A program made the translations under genes and the position numbers. Shown here piece by piece: positions 9,102 to 18,660 of a stretch of DNA of 33,212 nucleotides (position 1 is its first letter; each line of letters starts with the position of its first letter). The notes below the pieces were generated by a model. That model was given only the letters and a program-made list of their open reading frames with translations, had not been told where the DNA came from and did no database searches. The stretch comes from Planctomycetota bacterium (GTDB lineage: Bacteria; Planctomycetota; Phycisphaerae; Sedimentisphaerales; Anaerobacaceae). The stretch covers positions 1-33,212 of the forward strand of contig JADFHU010000002.1 of the NCBI GenBank assembly GCA_022567055.1, written 5' to 3'.

Positions 9102-10391
9102 TTAATGTCCATGCCCGGCATGTGACCCCAGATTGCTCGTTACCACAGTCGCCTTGAGATTAAATGCACCTTTGGCGACATAAGGCGTGCCGGCCTCGAG
9201 GCCTGATAGAATCTCAATGTTCTCTCTGTCCATGCGGCCAATCGTGACCGGCGTCACTTCGAATCCTCCTTCGTGCTCAACGAAAACAACGCTATTTCCC
9301 CCAAGCGCCTGAACGGCATCCTTGGGAATAACGAGCGGAAGATTGTCTTGCGACAGACTGATAAGTCCCGTCACGAACGTTCCCGGCATCCACCGGCCGT
9401 CTTTATTGTCCAGGACAAGCCGCGCGGTTGCGGATCGTGTCGATGCTTCAACGAAAGGCGTCACCATGGACACCTCACTACGACCCCGCGCACCACTGTG
9501 GTCGACCCGCAATGCAACCTCTTGTCCCTTGCGCACAGCCGCCAGGTTCTTGGTGTAAACCGTCAGGTTGGCCCAGACATGGCTGGTGTCGGCGATGGTG
9601 AAGATGTGGTCGGTCGCTTCCAGGCTCTCGCCGAGTGTGATGTGCTTCTGAGTCACTACACCGTCAAACGGCACATGGATCTCGTACCGTGTAATAGCGT
9701 CGTGCTCGTCATCCAACATCTTCATGGCCTCTTCAGAGAGTCCCAGCGCATAGAGTTTCTGTCGGGCCGAGCGGAGATCGATGCGGGTCTCAGCCAGCGT
9801 CTGTTCGGCCTCCAGGAAGTCCTGTTCCGAGGACACCTGTTTCTCGTAAAGCGTTTTTTCTCGGGCAAAGGTCTTCTCAGCCAGTGCGGTTCGCGCCTGT
9901 GCGGCGAGAAACCCCGCCTTGGCATCCGCCAATTCTCGACTGTCGATCACGGCCAGCACCTCGCCCGCGCGTACACGATCGCCAACCGTCTTGGTCACTT
10001 CCCGGACGATGCCGGCCACGCGCGGAACCACGTGCACCACGCGATCCTCGTTGAACACAATTTCTCCAGGCAGACTCACCTCGCGGCGCAGGCGGCCCGG
10101 ACCGGCGACGCGGACGACGATGCCGAAACGTTCACGCTGTTCGGACGTCAAATGCATGCCCTCCTCTTCATGCTCATCTCCAGTGTGTTCATCCTCTTGG
10201 GCATCGGCACTGTGATCGTGACCAGCGTGACCATCCTCCTCCACATTGGCGACGTGATCATGCCCCGTAGGGTCATCGGTCATGGGTGTGGTTTCTTGGG
10301 CCCGCAACCGTTGCACGGTTTGCGATACACCCACGAGAACTACGAATCCTATTGTCGTCACTACGACAATCATCCATCTAGGTTTAGTCAT
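9102..10391 (-). CDS. RND efflux periplasmic adaptor, CusB/CzcB family
   Basis: The track ORF starts at 10517, but the likely start is MTKPRWMIVVV at 10391. Lipoyl/barrel-sandwich segments (VVHVVPRVAGIVREVTKTVGDRVRAGEVLAVIDSRELADAKAGFLAAQ) and a His/Asp/Glu-rich N-terminus. Confidence 0.93.
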   Translation of the reverse strand: MTKPRWMIVVVTTIGFVVLVGVSQTVQRLRAQETTPMTDDPTGHDHVANVEEDGHAGHDHSADAQEDEHTGDEHEEEGMHLTSEQRERFGIVVRVAGPGRLRREVSLPGEIVFNEDRVVHVVPRVAGIVREVTKTVGDRVRAGEVLAVIDSRELADAKAGFLAAQARTALAEKTFAREKTLYEKQVSSEQDFLEAEQTLAETRIDLRSARQKLYALGLSEEAMKMLDDEHDAITRYEIHVPFDGVVTQKHITLGESLEATDHIFTIADTSHVWANLTVYTKNLAAVRKGQEVALRVDHSGARGRSEVSMVTPFVEASTRSATARLVLDNKDGRWMPGTFVTGLISLSQDNLPLVIPKDAVQALGGNSVVFVEHEGGFEVTPVTIGRMDRENIEILSGLEAGTPYVAKGAFNLKATVVTSNLGSHAGHGH

Positions 10392-11757
10392 GGTTCTGTC
10401 CTTCCAGGGATTCAAGGGGCTGGCCAATGAGATGCTCCACATCGGCCTTGGCCTGGTGGTATTCGACCAGAGCTTCGAGGTGCTGGGTACGGGCCGCGAA
10501 GAGCGTCCGCTGCGCATCCAAAACGGTCAGGTAGTCAAACTTGCCGTTCACATACCCGGTCTGTGCAGAATCGAAGGCCTTTTGGGCGCCGGGCAGGACC
10601 TCCTGTTGCAGATCGGTGGCTGTCATGTATTCACTACTCAGGGAGGCGTAGGCCCGACCCAATTCTGCCCGGATACGCGTCAGGGCAGCCCTCTGTTGAA
10701 CCCGCGCCCGAGCAAGGCCCGCTTTGGCTGCCAAGACGCTGCCTTGGTTGCGATTGGTCACGGGCAGTGGCAGAGAGAGACTCAACACGAAGGCCGATTC
10801 GTCGACCTCATTGAGGTGACGGTATCCACCCACGACCGTGGGATCGGGTCGGGCATTGGCTTTCTCCAGATCGAAGCGCGCCTGTCGCTGCTCGATCTCG
10901 GTCTCCCAGCGGGCCACCGTTGGATGTTGGACGACCAGGGCCTGTAAGGCTGAAGGCGCCGGTGGCTCCACGATCCGGTCCAGCGCGCCGCCGACATGTG
11001 TGAATAGGGCCTCGGAAGCACCCCAGGTGGCCGCCAGTGACTGACGCACGGCCGAAGACTCTCGCTGCAGACGTTTCTGCTCTATGCGTACCTGGGTCAG
11101 GCTGACGCGCGCCCGGATGGCCTCCAAAGGAGAGTCCTTACCCGCTTGCACACGCTGATTCACCGCGTGCACGACCTTCTCTGCGATGTCGACTTGTTGA
11201 GCGACGACGCGGCCTCTTTCCTGTGCCGCCAACACCTCTGTGAAGGCCTGGACAACCTCGGTGAATACGGCCAAACGCATTTCCTCATAGTCCCATCCCG
11301 CCAATTCGCTCTCCAAGGCTGCCACCTGCGTACGCTTGGCGCGTTTTCCGCCCACCTCGATCAGTTGGCCCATACCGACCGTCGTTTCCGCAATGCCGGT
11401 TCCCTCGAAGGCACCGGTGCCGGCCAGGTTCTCCATTTCGATGTCCAACTCCGGGTTGGGCCGCAGGCCCGCCTGTAGACGCCGGGCCTCGGCCACACGG
11501 ACCGACCAGGCAAACACCTGCAACTGGGGATTGTGGAGCAGCGCCAAGGCCGCGGCCTCGTCCAGGGTTAGCTCGCCGCCGATGTCTGTCGGATCCAGTG
11601 GCGCCGGAGTATTTTCGTTTCCTGCTAAGGGTGGGACAAATGTTGCATGCGATTGCCCGAGGGGACGCTTCGAGGGTAGACTGCTCTCCAGACTGGGCGT
11701 CGCACATCCGGACAGTAATAACAGCAATGCAGTCATTGACTTAATCATCTCAGCCAT
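10384..11757 (-). CDS. Outer membrane efflux protein, CusC/CzcC (TolC-like) lipoprotein
   Basis: 457 aa. Lipobox-like LLLLLSGCATPSLE, TolC-like coiled repeats (AAALALLHNPQLQVFAWSVRVAEARRLQAGLRPNPELDIEMENL), start overlaps the adaptor gene. Confidence 0.92.
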   Translation of the reverse strand: MAEMIKSMTALLLLLSGCATPSLESSLPSKRPLGQSHATFVPPLAGNENTPAPLDPTDIGGELTLDEAAALALLHNPQLQVFAWSVRVAEARRLQAGLRPNPELDIEMENLAGTGAFEGTGIAETTVGMGQLIEVGGKRAKRTQVAALESELAGWDYEEMRLAVFTEVVQAFTEVLAAQERGRVVAQQVDIAEKVVHAVNQRVQAGKDSPLEAIRARVSLTQVRIEQKRLQRESSAVRQSLAATWGASEALFTHVGGALDRIVEPPAPSALQALVVQHPTVARWETEIEQRQARFDLEKANARPDPTVVGGYRHLNEVDESAFVLSLSLPLPVTNRNQGSVLAAKAGLARARVQQRAALTRIRAELGRAYASLSSEYMTATDLQQEVLPGAQKAFDSAQTGYVNGKFDYLTVLDAQRTLFAARTQHLEALVEYHQAKADVEHLIGQPLESLEGQNHD

Positions 11758-11965
11758 GCCTGACTCCTTGGGGTGGCATTACGAGTAGGTCTTTAACTGA
11801 ACTAGGAGGTCAGCCTGCGCGTCCGACGGATCTCGACAGTCAGGGCCAGTTCAGGGCGATGCGAGAGATGTCCGTCTCCGTTGAGGCGTGGCCGGACGCA
11901 GGCGAGTGGAGAGACCCTAGCGTGCCCGGACAGGCGCCTTTCGAGGATCTCCCGATCAGGGTGGA

Positions 11966-12361
11966 TCAGAGCAGTAGGACGACCGTGTCTGTGGATCTGT
12001 GCCCCAGCGGCCGTGCCGCGGGATGGGTGATGCCTTGGTGTGACAAAGAGTTACGACCGGTCTGCCCGGCGATCACGGCATGCTTGCCATGGGAGGGGAG
12101 GGGCGAGTCGTCGGTGGAATTGCGGCGAGGATCGGCCTTGACGGCCATATCTAAAGGCACATCCTGACAGTGTTCGTGTGATTCAGATCGAGACGAAGGG
12201 GCGGAGACATAGCGCTGGGGGGCTCCGTCGTGCTGCTCGCAACAGCAACCGTGCAGCACCGGTTCAACCGCGATGTGTCCGTCAGGACTGTAGCAGGTGA
12301 CCGCGGCGAGCGACGTGACCGCTAGCATCGTCTGAGCAAAGATCCATATCGTCCGGATCAT
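11966..12361 (-). CDS. Small secreted Cys/His-rich protein at head of RND operon
   Basis: ORF track 12388; likely ATG at 12361 (MIRTIWIFAQTMLAVTSLAAVTCYSPDGHIAVEPVLHGCCCEQHD). Signal peptide, CxxxxGH and CCC..H motif; first gene of the minus-strand efflux cluster. Confidence 0.6.
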   Translation of the reverse strand: MIRTIWIFAQTMLAVTSLAAVTCYSPDGHIAVEPVLHGCCCEQHDGAPQRYVSAPSSRSESHEHCQDVPLDMAVKADPRRNSTDDSPLPSHGKHAVIAGQTGRNSLSHQGITHPAARPLGHRSTDTVVLLL

Positions 12362-12937
12362 GTTTCTCTTTCGAAGGTCCCAAAACATGTGTACCCCGTT
12401 TTTTTAGCTACCGGCATGATTTGCCGACGAACCCAGTCTTTCCTTCTACGGCGCGACTCTAGTCAAAGTTTGTACCCGGAGGCAAGAAAATTCTGACGCT
12501 GCGAAGTCTTCCCAAGGTCGGTCCTCTCTATAGAGGCACGCGCCGTCGCCACAGAGCACGACCCCTGTCGTCGGCAGAAACAGAGGAATTCTTTAAGAAA
12601 GAGTGTCACAAATCACACCGAAGCCCAGTCGTTGAAGATAGAAGCCAATGAAGCATCAGGCTGTAAGTAAGGGCAACAAGGGGCTGCAGGGAAGTGGCCT
12701 TGTCTTAGGAATGGAAGCCATGGGGGGGATGTGGCTCGAGGCGTGGTTGGAGTTGGCACTCAGAAGATCACGTTCGATTGATTACTGGGATCAATCGCGT
12801 GAAAATGTGCTGTTAGAGTAGCGTGTCCTGGGTGAAGCGATTCGCCCGTTCGTCTGAGGTGCAGGCAACTTCAACAGCCTCGCCACATTTTTCGAGTCTT
12901 TCGGCTGGGAGTTTGTGTCCCGGTTATCCCCTGTTTT

Positions 12938-13843
12938 CTACGCTGCGTCCCGGGACTGTTGGCAATTGGGATGGTCCCAGATCAGGGTATCGTTGGCCCG
13001 CTCACCCTGTTGAGTCCAATCAAAGACCTGAGCGTGCCCATCGGGCCAGATCTTGAGAAAATTGTTGGCGGGCCGTGTCCAAGAGCCGCTGTTGTAATAC
13101 CAACGGCCGAACTGTCCGGGTTTGTGGGTATGGCCGGCGACCGCAAGGTCGTATTGACTCCCCTCCAGATGGATGAGAAAGCGGGACAGCATTTTTTGAA
13201 CCCGGAGGGAGTAGGACGCCGCGTGTTCCTGCGGAAGGCAGAGATCTCGGTGGATGGAGTGTCGGTCGTTCCCCGCCAGTAGATGCCAGACCCGCAGGAT
13301 GTGCTCACCCAAGTCATACAGCACATCCGGCAGGGCATAATTCGTGAGATCGAGCAGTGCGTCCTTCAGGTCGAAAAGGGAGGCGCAGATCCCCATGTGT
13401 TTGCCCCAGTTCTGGACGTAGCGGGGCTGGAAGGGGTCTAGTTCGTGGCCATGCATGAAGCGGACGCGCCTCTCACCCACCTGCGTGGTGAAGGGTTCAG
13501 TCACGGATTCATAGAAGGGGTGTAGCTTACGCGCTTCCGAATCTGCCACGGTGGCATCGTGGTTTCCCGGAATGAACAGGGCACCCATCTCTTGGAATCG
13601 CTGCAAGAGGTCCTGCCACTGGTCCGTGACTTGTTCCAGGGGGTATCGCCAGAGTTCGAACAGGTCTCCGCCGATAATGAGGTGGCCTTCTTCTCTCTGT
13701 ACGTGATCGAGGAATCCATTGAGCACCTTCTCTTTTCCGGCGAGGACAAAGCGATCCTTGGCGGACCGGTCGCCCAGGTGCAAATCACTGATCACAAAGA
13801 TGTCATGGGGGGCGTCTATTACCTCATGCTTCCTCGAACTCAT
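12938..13843 (-). CDS. Calcineurin-like metallophosphoesterase (LpxH-like fold)
   Basis: 301 aa. Motifs FVISDLHLGD, IIGGDLFELW, FIPGNHDA, FMHGHELD, VAGHTHKPG. Confidence 0.88.
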   Translation of the reverse strand: MSSRKHEVIDAPHDIFVISDLHLGDRSAKDRFVLAGKEKVLNGFLDHVQREEGHLIIGGDLFELWRYPLEQVTDQWQDLLQRFQEMGALFIPGNHDATVADSEARKLHPFYESVTEPFTTQVGERRVRFMHGHELDPFQPRYVQNWGKHMGICASLFDLKDALLDLTNYALPDVLYDLGEHILRVWHLLAGNDRHSIHRDLCLPQEHAASYSLRVQKMLSRFLIHLEGSQYDLAVAGHTHKPGQFGRWYYNSGSWTRPANNFLKIWPDGHAQVFDWTQQGERANDTLIWDHPNCQQSRDAA

Positions 13844-14060
13844 GGGATCATCAACCTTTCTCCGTCATTTCTTCTTATTTCTTGCCGATCCCTTTTGCTG
13901 ACTAAAATATCGAAAGTTTTTTCACACACTGTCGGCCAAAAAGGAAGGATACGTTTCAAATCCTCTGTGGTTTGGTTGTGCTGGAGTGAGTTGTGGCGGT
14001 CGTCGGGGTTGCACCGACTGTTGGGCAGGACGAGTCGATGGTTTCGACTTCGCGCCAGTC

Positions 14061-14585
14061 TCAAAGAGGATGGATCCTCTTGAAGAAAAACTCGACGATC
14101 TGACGGATGGAGTCAAAGCCGAATCTATGGGGATCGAGTTCGGCGGGGCGGCAGTATACGATGCCCTGGACATCGTCCGCCGCGACGGCCCGCTGGGCCG
14201 ATTCCACCCGGCAGACATAGGCCAGATCAAGTGTTCTGTAAGTGATGCCCCCGAAAGGATAGGCGTTTGGCCGGGAGCAGAGATAGTGGGTGGAAGAGAC
14301 CCGGAGTCCGAGTTCCTCCCGGACTTCTCGTATGACGGCCTGTTCCGCGGACTCGTCCGGATCAACAAAGCCGCCGGGGAGGTCCCAAAACCCCTTCTTG
14401 GGGTCATTCGCTCGGACGGTGACCAGCAGTCTGCCTCGATCGTCTTGAATCAGGGCACACACAGCAGCGGCCGTATTTAGATAGAGCTGAAACTTACACT
14501 GAGGGCAGACCACTTTGTTGACACTGGGGCGACTGAGGCCTGCCGCGCCACATCTGGGACAGTGTTCGAGGATGCGTTCACTCAT
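14061..14585 (-). CDS. NUDIX hydrolase with N-terminal zinc ribbon
   Basis: 174 aa. HCPRCGAAGL...VVCPQCKF zinc ribbon; NUDIX box GGFVDPDESAEQAVIREVREELGL. Confidence 0.9.
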   Translation of the reverse strand: MSERILEHCPRCGAAGLSRPSVNKVVCPQCKFQLYLNTAAAVCALIQDDRGRLLVTVRANDPKKGFWDLPGGFVDPDESAEQAVIREVREELGLRVSSTHYLCSRPNAYPFGGITYRTLDLAYVCRVESAQRAVAADDVQGIVYCRPAELDPHRFGFDSIRQIVEFFFKRIHPL

Positions 14586-14641
14586 GCTTGTGATCCCGGA
14601 GTGCCGTGGGTGACGGCCGGACGTGGAAACCTGCTGGTCAA

Positions 14642-14685
14642 CTGACCCCCTAGGACAGCCGGCGCCGGCTGTCCTAGGGGGTCAG
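14642..14685. repeat. Perfect 44-bp palindrome (22-bp arms, no spacer)
   Basis: ctgaccccctaggacagccggc|gccggctgtcctagggggtcag. Confidence 0.95.
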
Positions 14686-14904
14686 CCATATTGGCGCCAG
14701 ACTTGATTTTGTGCCCTCTTTCTGCTCTAATGGTATAATCTCTGATCGGAACAAGCGTCTCCAGGTGGGGCATGGTGTTTACATTCTGGGAACAAAGAGG
14801 CTCAAGGGGACTGAGATTCGGGAGTGTCGTCCCGCTTTTATTGGCTTTCAAAATGGTGGGTTATTCAGCTAGGGGTCGCTGTAGAAACCGCGAGCGTTAT
14901 GTGT

Positions 14905-14910
14905 TATAAT
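14905..14910 (+). promoter_or_regulatory. Putative -10 element (TATAAT) upstream of the PilM operon
   Basis: gtgtTATAATccgtcc, about 70 bp upstream of the PilM start; -35 match (tagaaa at 17 bp) is weak. Confidence 0.35.
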
Positions 14911-14980
14911 CCGTCCTTCATTTGGCCTACTGTACACGGCCGCGAAGCGTTCGTCAAATCTTCATGGCGGGAGGTTGGAT

Positions 14981-17176
14981 ATGGCATCCGTATCTGATGC
15001 GGTGTGGGCTGTCGACATCGGCAACAGCTCCCTGAAGGCCCTCTATTTGGCCCTTGTGGGCGATAGTGTGGAGGTGGGCGCCTTTGATACGATTCAGCAC
15101 TCGAAAGTGCTGTCGGGCAAGGGAGTCAGTCCCTCGGAGCGTGAGGAACTCATTGCGCTTAGCCTGAGGAAGCTGGTGGAAAGGCATGACATCGCCGTAG
15201 ACGATGTCATCGTTTCCGTGCCGAGCCAAAACAGTTTCGCCCGATTTGTCACCTTGCCACCGGTGGAGGCCAAAAAGATCCCGGAGATCGTGGGGTTTGA
15301 GGCCGCCCAACAGATTCCCTTTGACCTGAATGAAGTCCAATGGGATTGGCAGTTGATGACAGCGGAGGACAGCCCGGAAAAGCGAGTCGGGCTTTTTGCC
15401 ATCAAGAATGAAATCATCAATGCGGAACTCGAGCACTTCAATCGGGAGGACTTGCCCGTCGCCTACGTGCAGATGGCCCCGATGGCGCTGTATAACTATT
15501 TGCTTTATGACCGGCCCAGCCTCCTAAAGTCGGAAGACCGGCCGGTCGTCGTCCTCAACATTGGCGCCGAAATAACGGATCTCGTCGTGTGCACGGGCTC
15601 CACGGTCTGGCAGCGCTGTATCCTCGTGGGGGGCAATGCCTTCACGCAGGCGATCTCCGATGCCTTCAAGATAAATTTTGAGAAGGCAGAAAAGCTCAAG
15701 CGGACGGCGGCCGTGAGTAAGTATGCACGGCAAATCTTTCAGGCCATGCGGCCCGTGTTTACGGAGTTGGCCAGCGAGGTCCAGAAATCCCTGGGGTTCT
15801 ATACCAGCGCCAACGCCAATGCCCGGTTCTCCCGCATCGTGGCCATGGGCGGCGGGACGAAACTCCGTGGCTTGCTGAAGTATCTCCAGCAGACGCTGCA
15901 GGTTCCCGTAGAGCGGCCCGACATGTTCAAGCAACTCCGCTTGGGTCCGGGGGTGTCTGCGGCCAAGTTTCATGACAGCGTATCCCAGTTCGGCGTGGTC
16001 TATGGTTTGGGGGTCCAAGGATTGGGCCTGGCCAGAATAGAGACCAACCTCTTGCCCAAGAGTGTCGTCCGCAGTATGGCGTGGGCCATGAAGATTAGGC
16101 TCTTCATGGCCGCTGCCTGCTTCCTATTTCTCGTATCGCTTATGGCGCTGGGCCGGCAGGTACTCGATAAGGTGAACTATGACCAACAGGACGACGCACG
16201 TCGCCAAATCGCCTCTACGATTAGCCAGGCTCAGGACGTGCAGTCGACTATCGATAAGACCAGGGACGGTCTCGAGTCGCACAAGGAGAGAGTGACCGAG
16301 ATGTTTGCCCGATTTCGATACCGCGATGCCATTGCCCAGGTCCATGAGGCAGTGCTCGCTGAGCTGCCCGGCCCTGACAACAACCCCGCTCAAGAGGCCC
16401 TGTATGCGGCCTTCGCAGCGGGCGATGTCGACGCCGTCAAGCAGGTTCCCAGGAAAGAGCGAAAGCAACTCTTCGTGACTTCCATGGCCGTGTCCTTTGC
16501 CGCCGATCTGACGACTGCGGTGTTTGGTCAGATGAGCATGGCGGAAGAGGGCATGGAGATGTCGCAGGAGGAGATGGAGATGCAAATGCAGATGATGGAG
16601 TATGAGATGGAGTATGGCTTGGAGGGCTACGGGACGGAGCTCGTAGAAGCTCCGCCGACCATCCCCGGCTTCCTGGTGACCATCGAGGGCTACAGTCCCT
16701 ACAAGGATGTTGGATCCCTGCTCGATCCAAGCGGCGTGGAAAACCGACCTGAGGAAGAATGGGGGTTTGTCACCCGCTTACAGCATTTGGACGGGGGGGA
16801 TCCCAACAACGCTCCTTTCAGTCTCTACGAAAAGGGCGTGATCACCCATTTTCAACTCGACAAGGGATTTGTCGATCCGAGTGTGACGGACGTGAGGGTG
16901 CCCTATGGCATCGGTGTGCCGGAGGAACAGGAGGGAATGGCGAACTTCGGTTACACGCAACAGGAGGATATGGTGTTGGTGGACCCTATGACCCAAGAGG
17001 TCATCAGCCCGGTCGATAAACTGGATGACCGGGGCAAGCCCCAGACCAACCGTCGAGGCGAAGTCGTGAAGGTCAAGAATGACTCATGGTTCATCTTGAA
17101 GTTCAAGCTCGTATGGAACGATGCGCCCTTCATCGAAGACCCCATGGCCGGCATGATGATGGGTTATATGAGGTGA
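14981..17176 (+). CDS. PilM-like actin-fold pilus assembly protein with large C-terminal TM/periplasmic extension
   Basis: ATG at 14981 (track TTG at 14975), RBS ggagg. WAVDIGNSSLKAL, PSQNSFARFVTLPPVEAKKIPEIVGFEAAQQIPFDLNEVQWDW, MGGGTKLRGLLKYLQQ; TM at RLFMAAACFLFLVSLMALG followed by about 330 aa including a Met/Glu-rich tract. Confidence 0.88.
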   Translation: MASVSDAVWAVDIGNSSLKALYLALVGDSVEVGAFDTIQHSKVLSGKGVSPSEREELIALSLRKLVERHDIAVDDVIVSVPSQNSFARFVTLPPVEAKKIPEIVGFEAAQQIPFDLNEVQWDWQLMTAEDSPEKRVGLFAIKNEIINAELEHFNREDLPVAYVQMAPMALYNYLLYDRPSLLKSEDRPVVVLNIGAEITDLVVCTGSTVWQRCILVGGNAFTQAISDAFKINFEKAEKLKRTAAVSKYARQIFQAMRPVFTELASEVQKSLGFYTSANANARFSRIVAMGGGTKLRGLLKYLQQTLQVPVERPDMFKQLRLGPGVSAAKFHDSVSQFGVVYGLGVQGLGLARIETNLLPKSVVRSMAWAMKIRLFMAAACFLFLVSLMALGRQVLDKVNYDQQDDARRQIASTISQAQDVQSTIDKTRDGLESHKERVTEMFARFRYRDAIAQVHEAVLAELPGPDNNPAQEALYAAFAAGDVDAVKQVPRKERKQLFVTSMAVSFAADLTTAVFGQMSMAEEGMEMSQEEMEMQMQMMEYEMEYGLEGYGTELVEAPPTIPGFLVTIEGYSPYKDVGSLLDPSGVENRPEEEWGFVTRLQHLDGGDPNNAPFSLYEKGVITHFQLDKGFVDPSVTDVRVPYGIGVPEEQEGMANFGYTQQEDMVLVDPMTQEVISPVDKLDDRGKPQTNRRGEVVKVKNDSWFILKFKLVWNDAPFIEDPMAGMMMGYMR

Positions 17177-17225
17177 TGAAGGTGTCAACGAACAGGAACG
17201 GTACCCTCTTTTTCGGTAAGCGATT

Positions 17226-18629
17226 ATGGACATTAAGAAGCCCGATCTATCGGCGTTGTTAGGGAAGCTGAGTTTTTTCAGAAACAATCTGGCCCTGCTG
17301 GCGCCGATCTGCCTGGCCCTGGTGGCGGGGCTCCTCTTTATCCCTACCGAGTTGCTCAGTCGCAATCTCAAGAAGAGGATTCAAGCCGAATCATTGGACA
17401 AGGCCAGTGTACTGAGAGGGCTGCAGAGCAGCGCTGTGTCCACGGCCACGATCGAAGTTGTGCAGCGTTCTCAGCAAGGCTATGTAGACGACGCCAACGC
17501 CGTCGTGGATTTGAGCCAACAGTGTGGCCGGCGCGCCTTGCTCAGCTACAACATCTTTCCCGAACCCCGAGACACTTCCTCTCTTATTTTCGAGCAATTC
17601 GGAGGGAAATTCACCGAGGGTGTGGATGAGATGGTCGATCTTGTCCATGCCACGGAGTGCCCGACCGATGCGGAACTCGGTGAAAAAGGAGGACGAGGAC
17701 GGGGAGGGGGGCGGGGGCGCCAGTCCGGCCGTGAAGAGATGATGATGGAAGAGTTGTATGGCGGCTATGAGGGTATGGAGCAGGGATACCCGACGGCGGC
17801 AACCAACAACTGGAACGAGATTGAGGATGCGATCTGCCTGCAGAAGGCTCAGTCATCGAGTGTCTATGTCAGCCTTGAGGACATCGCCGGGTACGATTTC
17901 TGGCTGGAATACACCTTCGACGGTGACACGAATTATGCCGTGGAGGACTGTTGGTATTGGCAGCTCGGGTATTGGATTATCGAGGATGCGTTCGCCACTG
18001 TTAGGGCCTGCAATGAGGCCTCAACGACGGTCCTCACCGCTCCGGTCAAGCGTATCAGCAGCATCTCCTTCCAGAAGAAAAGCGCCAGCATGTATGGCGG
18101 CGGATACGGCGGCGGATACGGCGGTGGTTATGGCGGCGGATACGAGGAGGCGTATGGCGGCGGCTATGGCGGCGGCAGTTCACGGTCCACACGTCGATCG
18201 GGTTCGAACAGTGAAGCGAGCCTTCTCAAATACGTGATGGCCAAGAAAGACGCCATGACGACACCCTGCACCAACAGGTTTGGCGACGAAGCCATCGATA
18301 TCGTTCATTTTAATCTGTCTGTGGTCGTGAGGGCCGATTATGTCGTAGATTTCATGAAGGAACTGTGTTCCGCCAAAGAGCATAGCTTCATTGGATACTA
18401 TGGCCGGGAGGCTGAGCAAGCCCTCAAGCACAATCAAATAACGATTCTCGAGAGCAAGATCAGGACGGTTGTCAGTCGCAACGGCAGGCATCGTCTGTAT
18501 CGCTATGGCGAGGATGCCGTGGTCGACTTGGATCTGATCTGTGAGTATCTTCTCGATAAGAAGGGATATGAGGCGATCTATCCCGCGGTCGTCAAGGCGT
18601 ATTTTGCGGACGAGGAAGCGGGCTATTAG
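17226..18629 (+). CDS. Single-TM protein with Gly-Gly-Tyr tract (PilN/PilO-position, unknown function)
   Basis: 467 aa, TM NNLALLAPICLALVAGLLFIPTELL, low-complexity GGRGRGGGRGRQ and MYGGGYGGGYGGGYGGGYEEAYGGGYGGGSS. Confidence 0.75.
   Translation: MDIKKPDLSALLGKLSFFRNNLALLAPICLALVAGLLFIPTELLSRNLKKRIQAESLDKASVLRGLQSSAVSTATIEVVQRSQQGYVDDANAVVDLSQQCGRRALLSYNIFPEPRDTSSLIFEQFGGKFTEGVDEMVDLVHATECPTDAELGEKGGRGRGGGRGRQSGREEMMMEELYGGYEGMEQGYPTAATNNWNEIEDAICLQKAQSSSVYVSLEDIAGYDFWLEYTFDGDTNYAVEDCWYWQLGYWIIEDAFATVRACNEASTTVLTAPVKRISSISFQKKSASMYGGGYGGGYGGGYGGGYEEAYGGGYGGGSSRSTRRSGSNSEASLLKYVMAKKDAMTTPCTNRFGDEAIDIVHFNLSVVVRADYVVDFMKELCSAKEHSFIGYYGREAEQALKHNQITILESKIRTVVSRNGRHRLYRYGEDAVVDLDLICEYLLDKKGYEAIYPAVVKAYFADEEAGY
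18091..18177 (+). repeat. Tandem ~12-bp repeat (tayggcggcgga) coding GGY units
   Basis: tatggcggcggatacggcggcggatacggcggtggttatggcggcggatac...tatggcggcggctatggcggcggc. Confidence 0.85.
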
Positions 18630-18660
18630 GATGGCTGAGTTTAGAATTCAGGGTTGAGAA

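Noticed and set aside
9273-10430. 385-aa plus-strand ORF opposite the CusB-like gene
   Set aside because: Mirror of GC-biased codon usage in a well-supported adaptor gene; composition not protein-like.
12389-12937. MerR/ArsR-type operator upstream of the efflux operon
   Set aside because: A -35-like ttgact and short dyad gact-ct-agtc occur on the minus strand, but spacing and symmetry are too weak to assign.
14642-14685. Palindrome as a Rho-independent terminator
   Set aside because: No loop and no U-tract on either strand; kept as a repeat instead.
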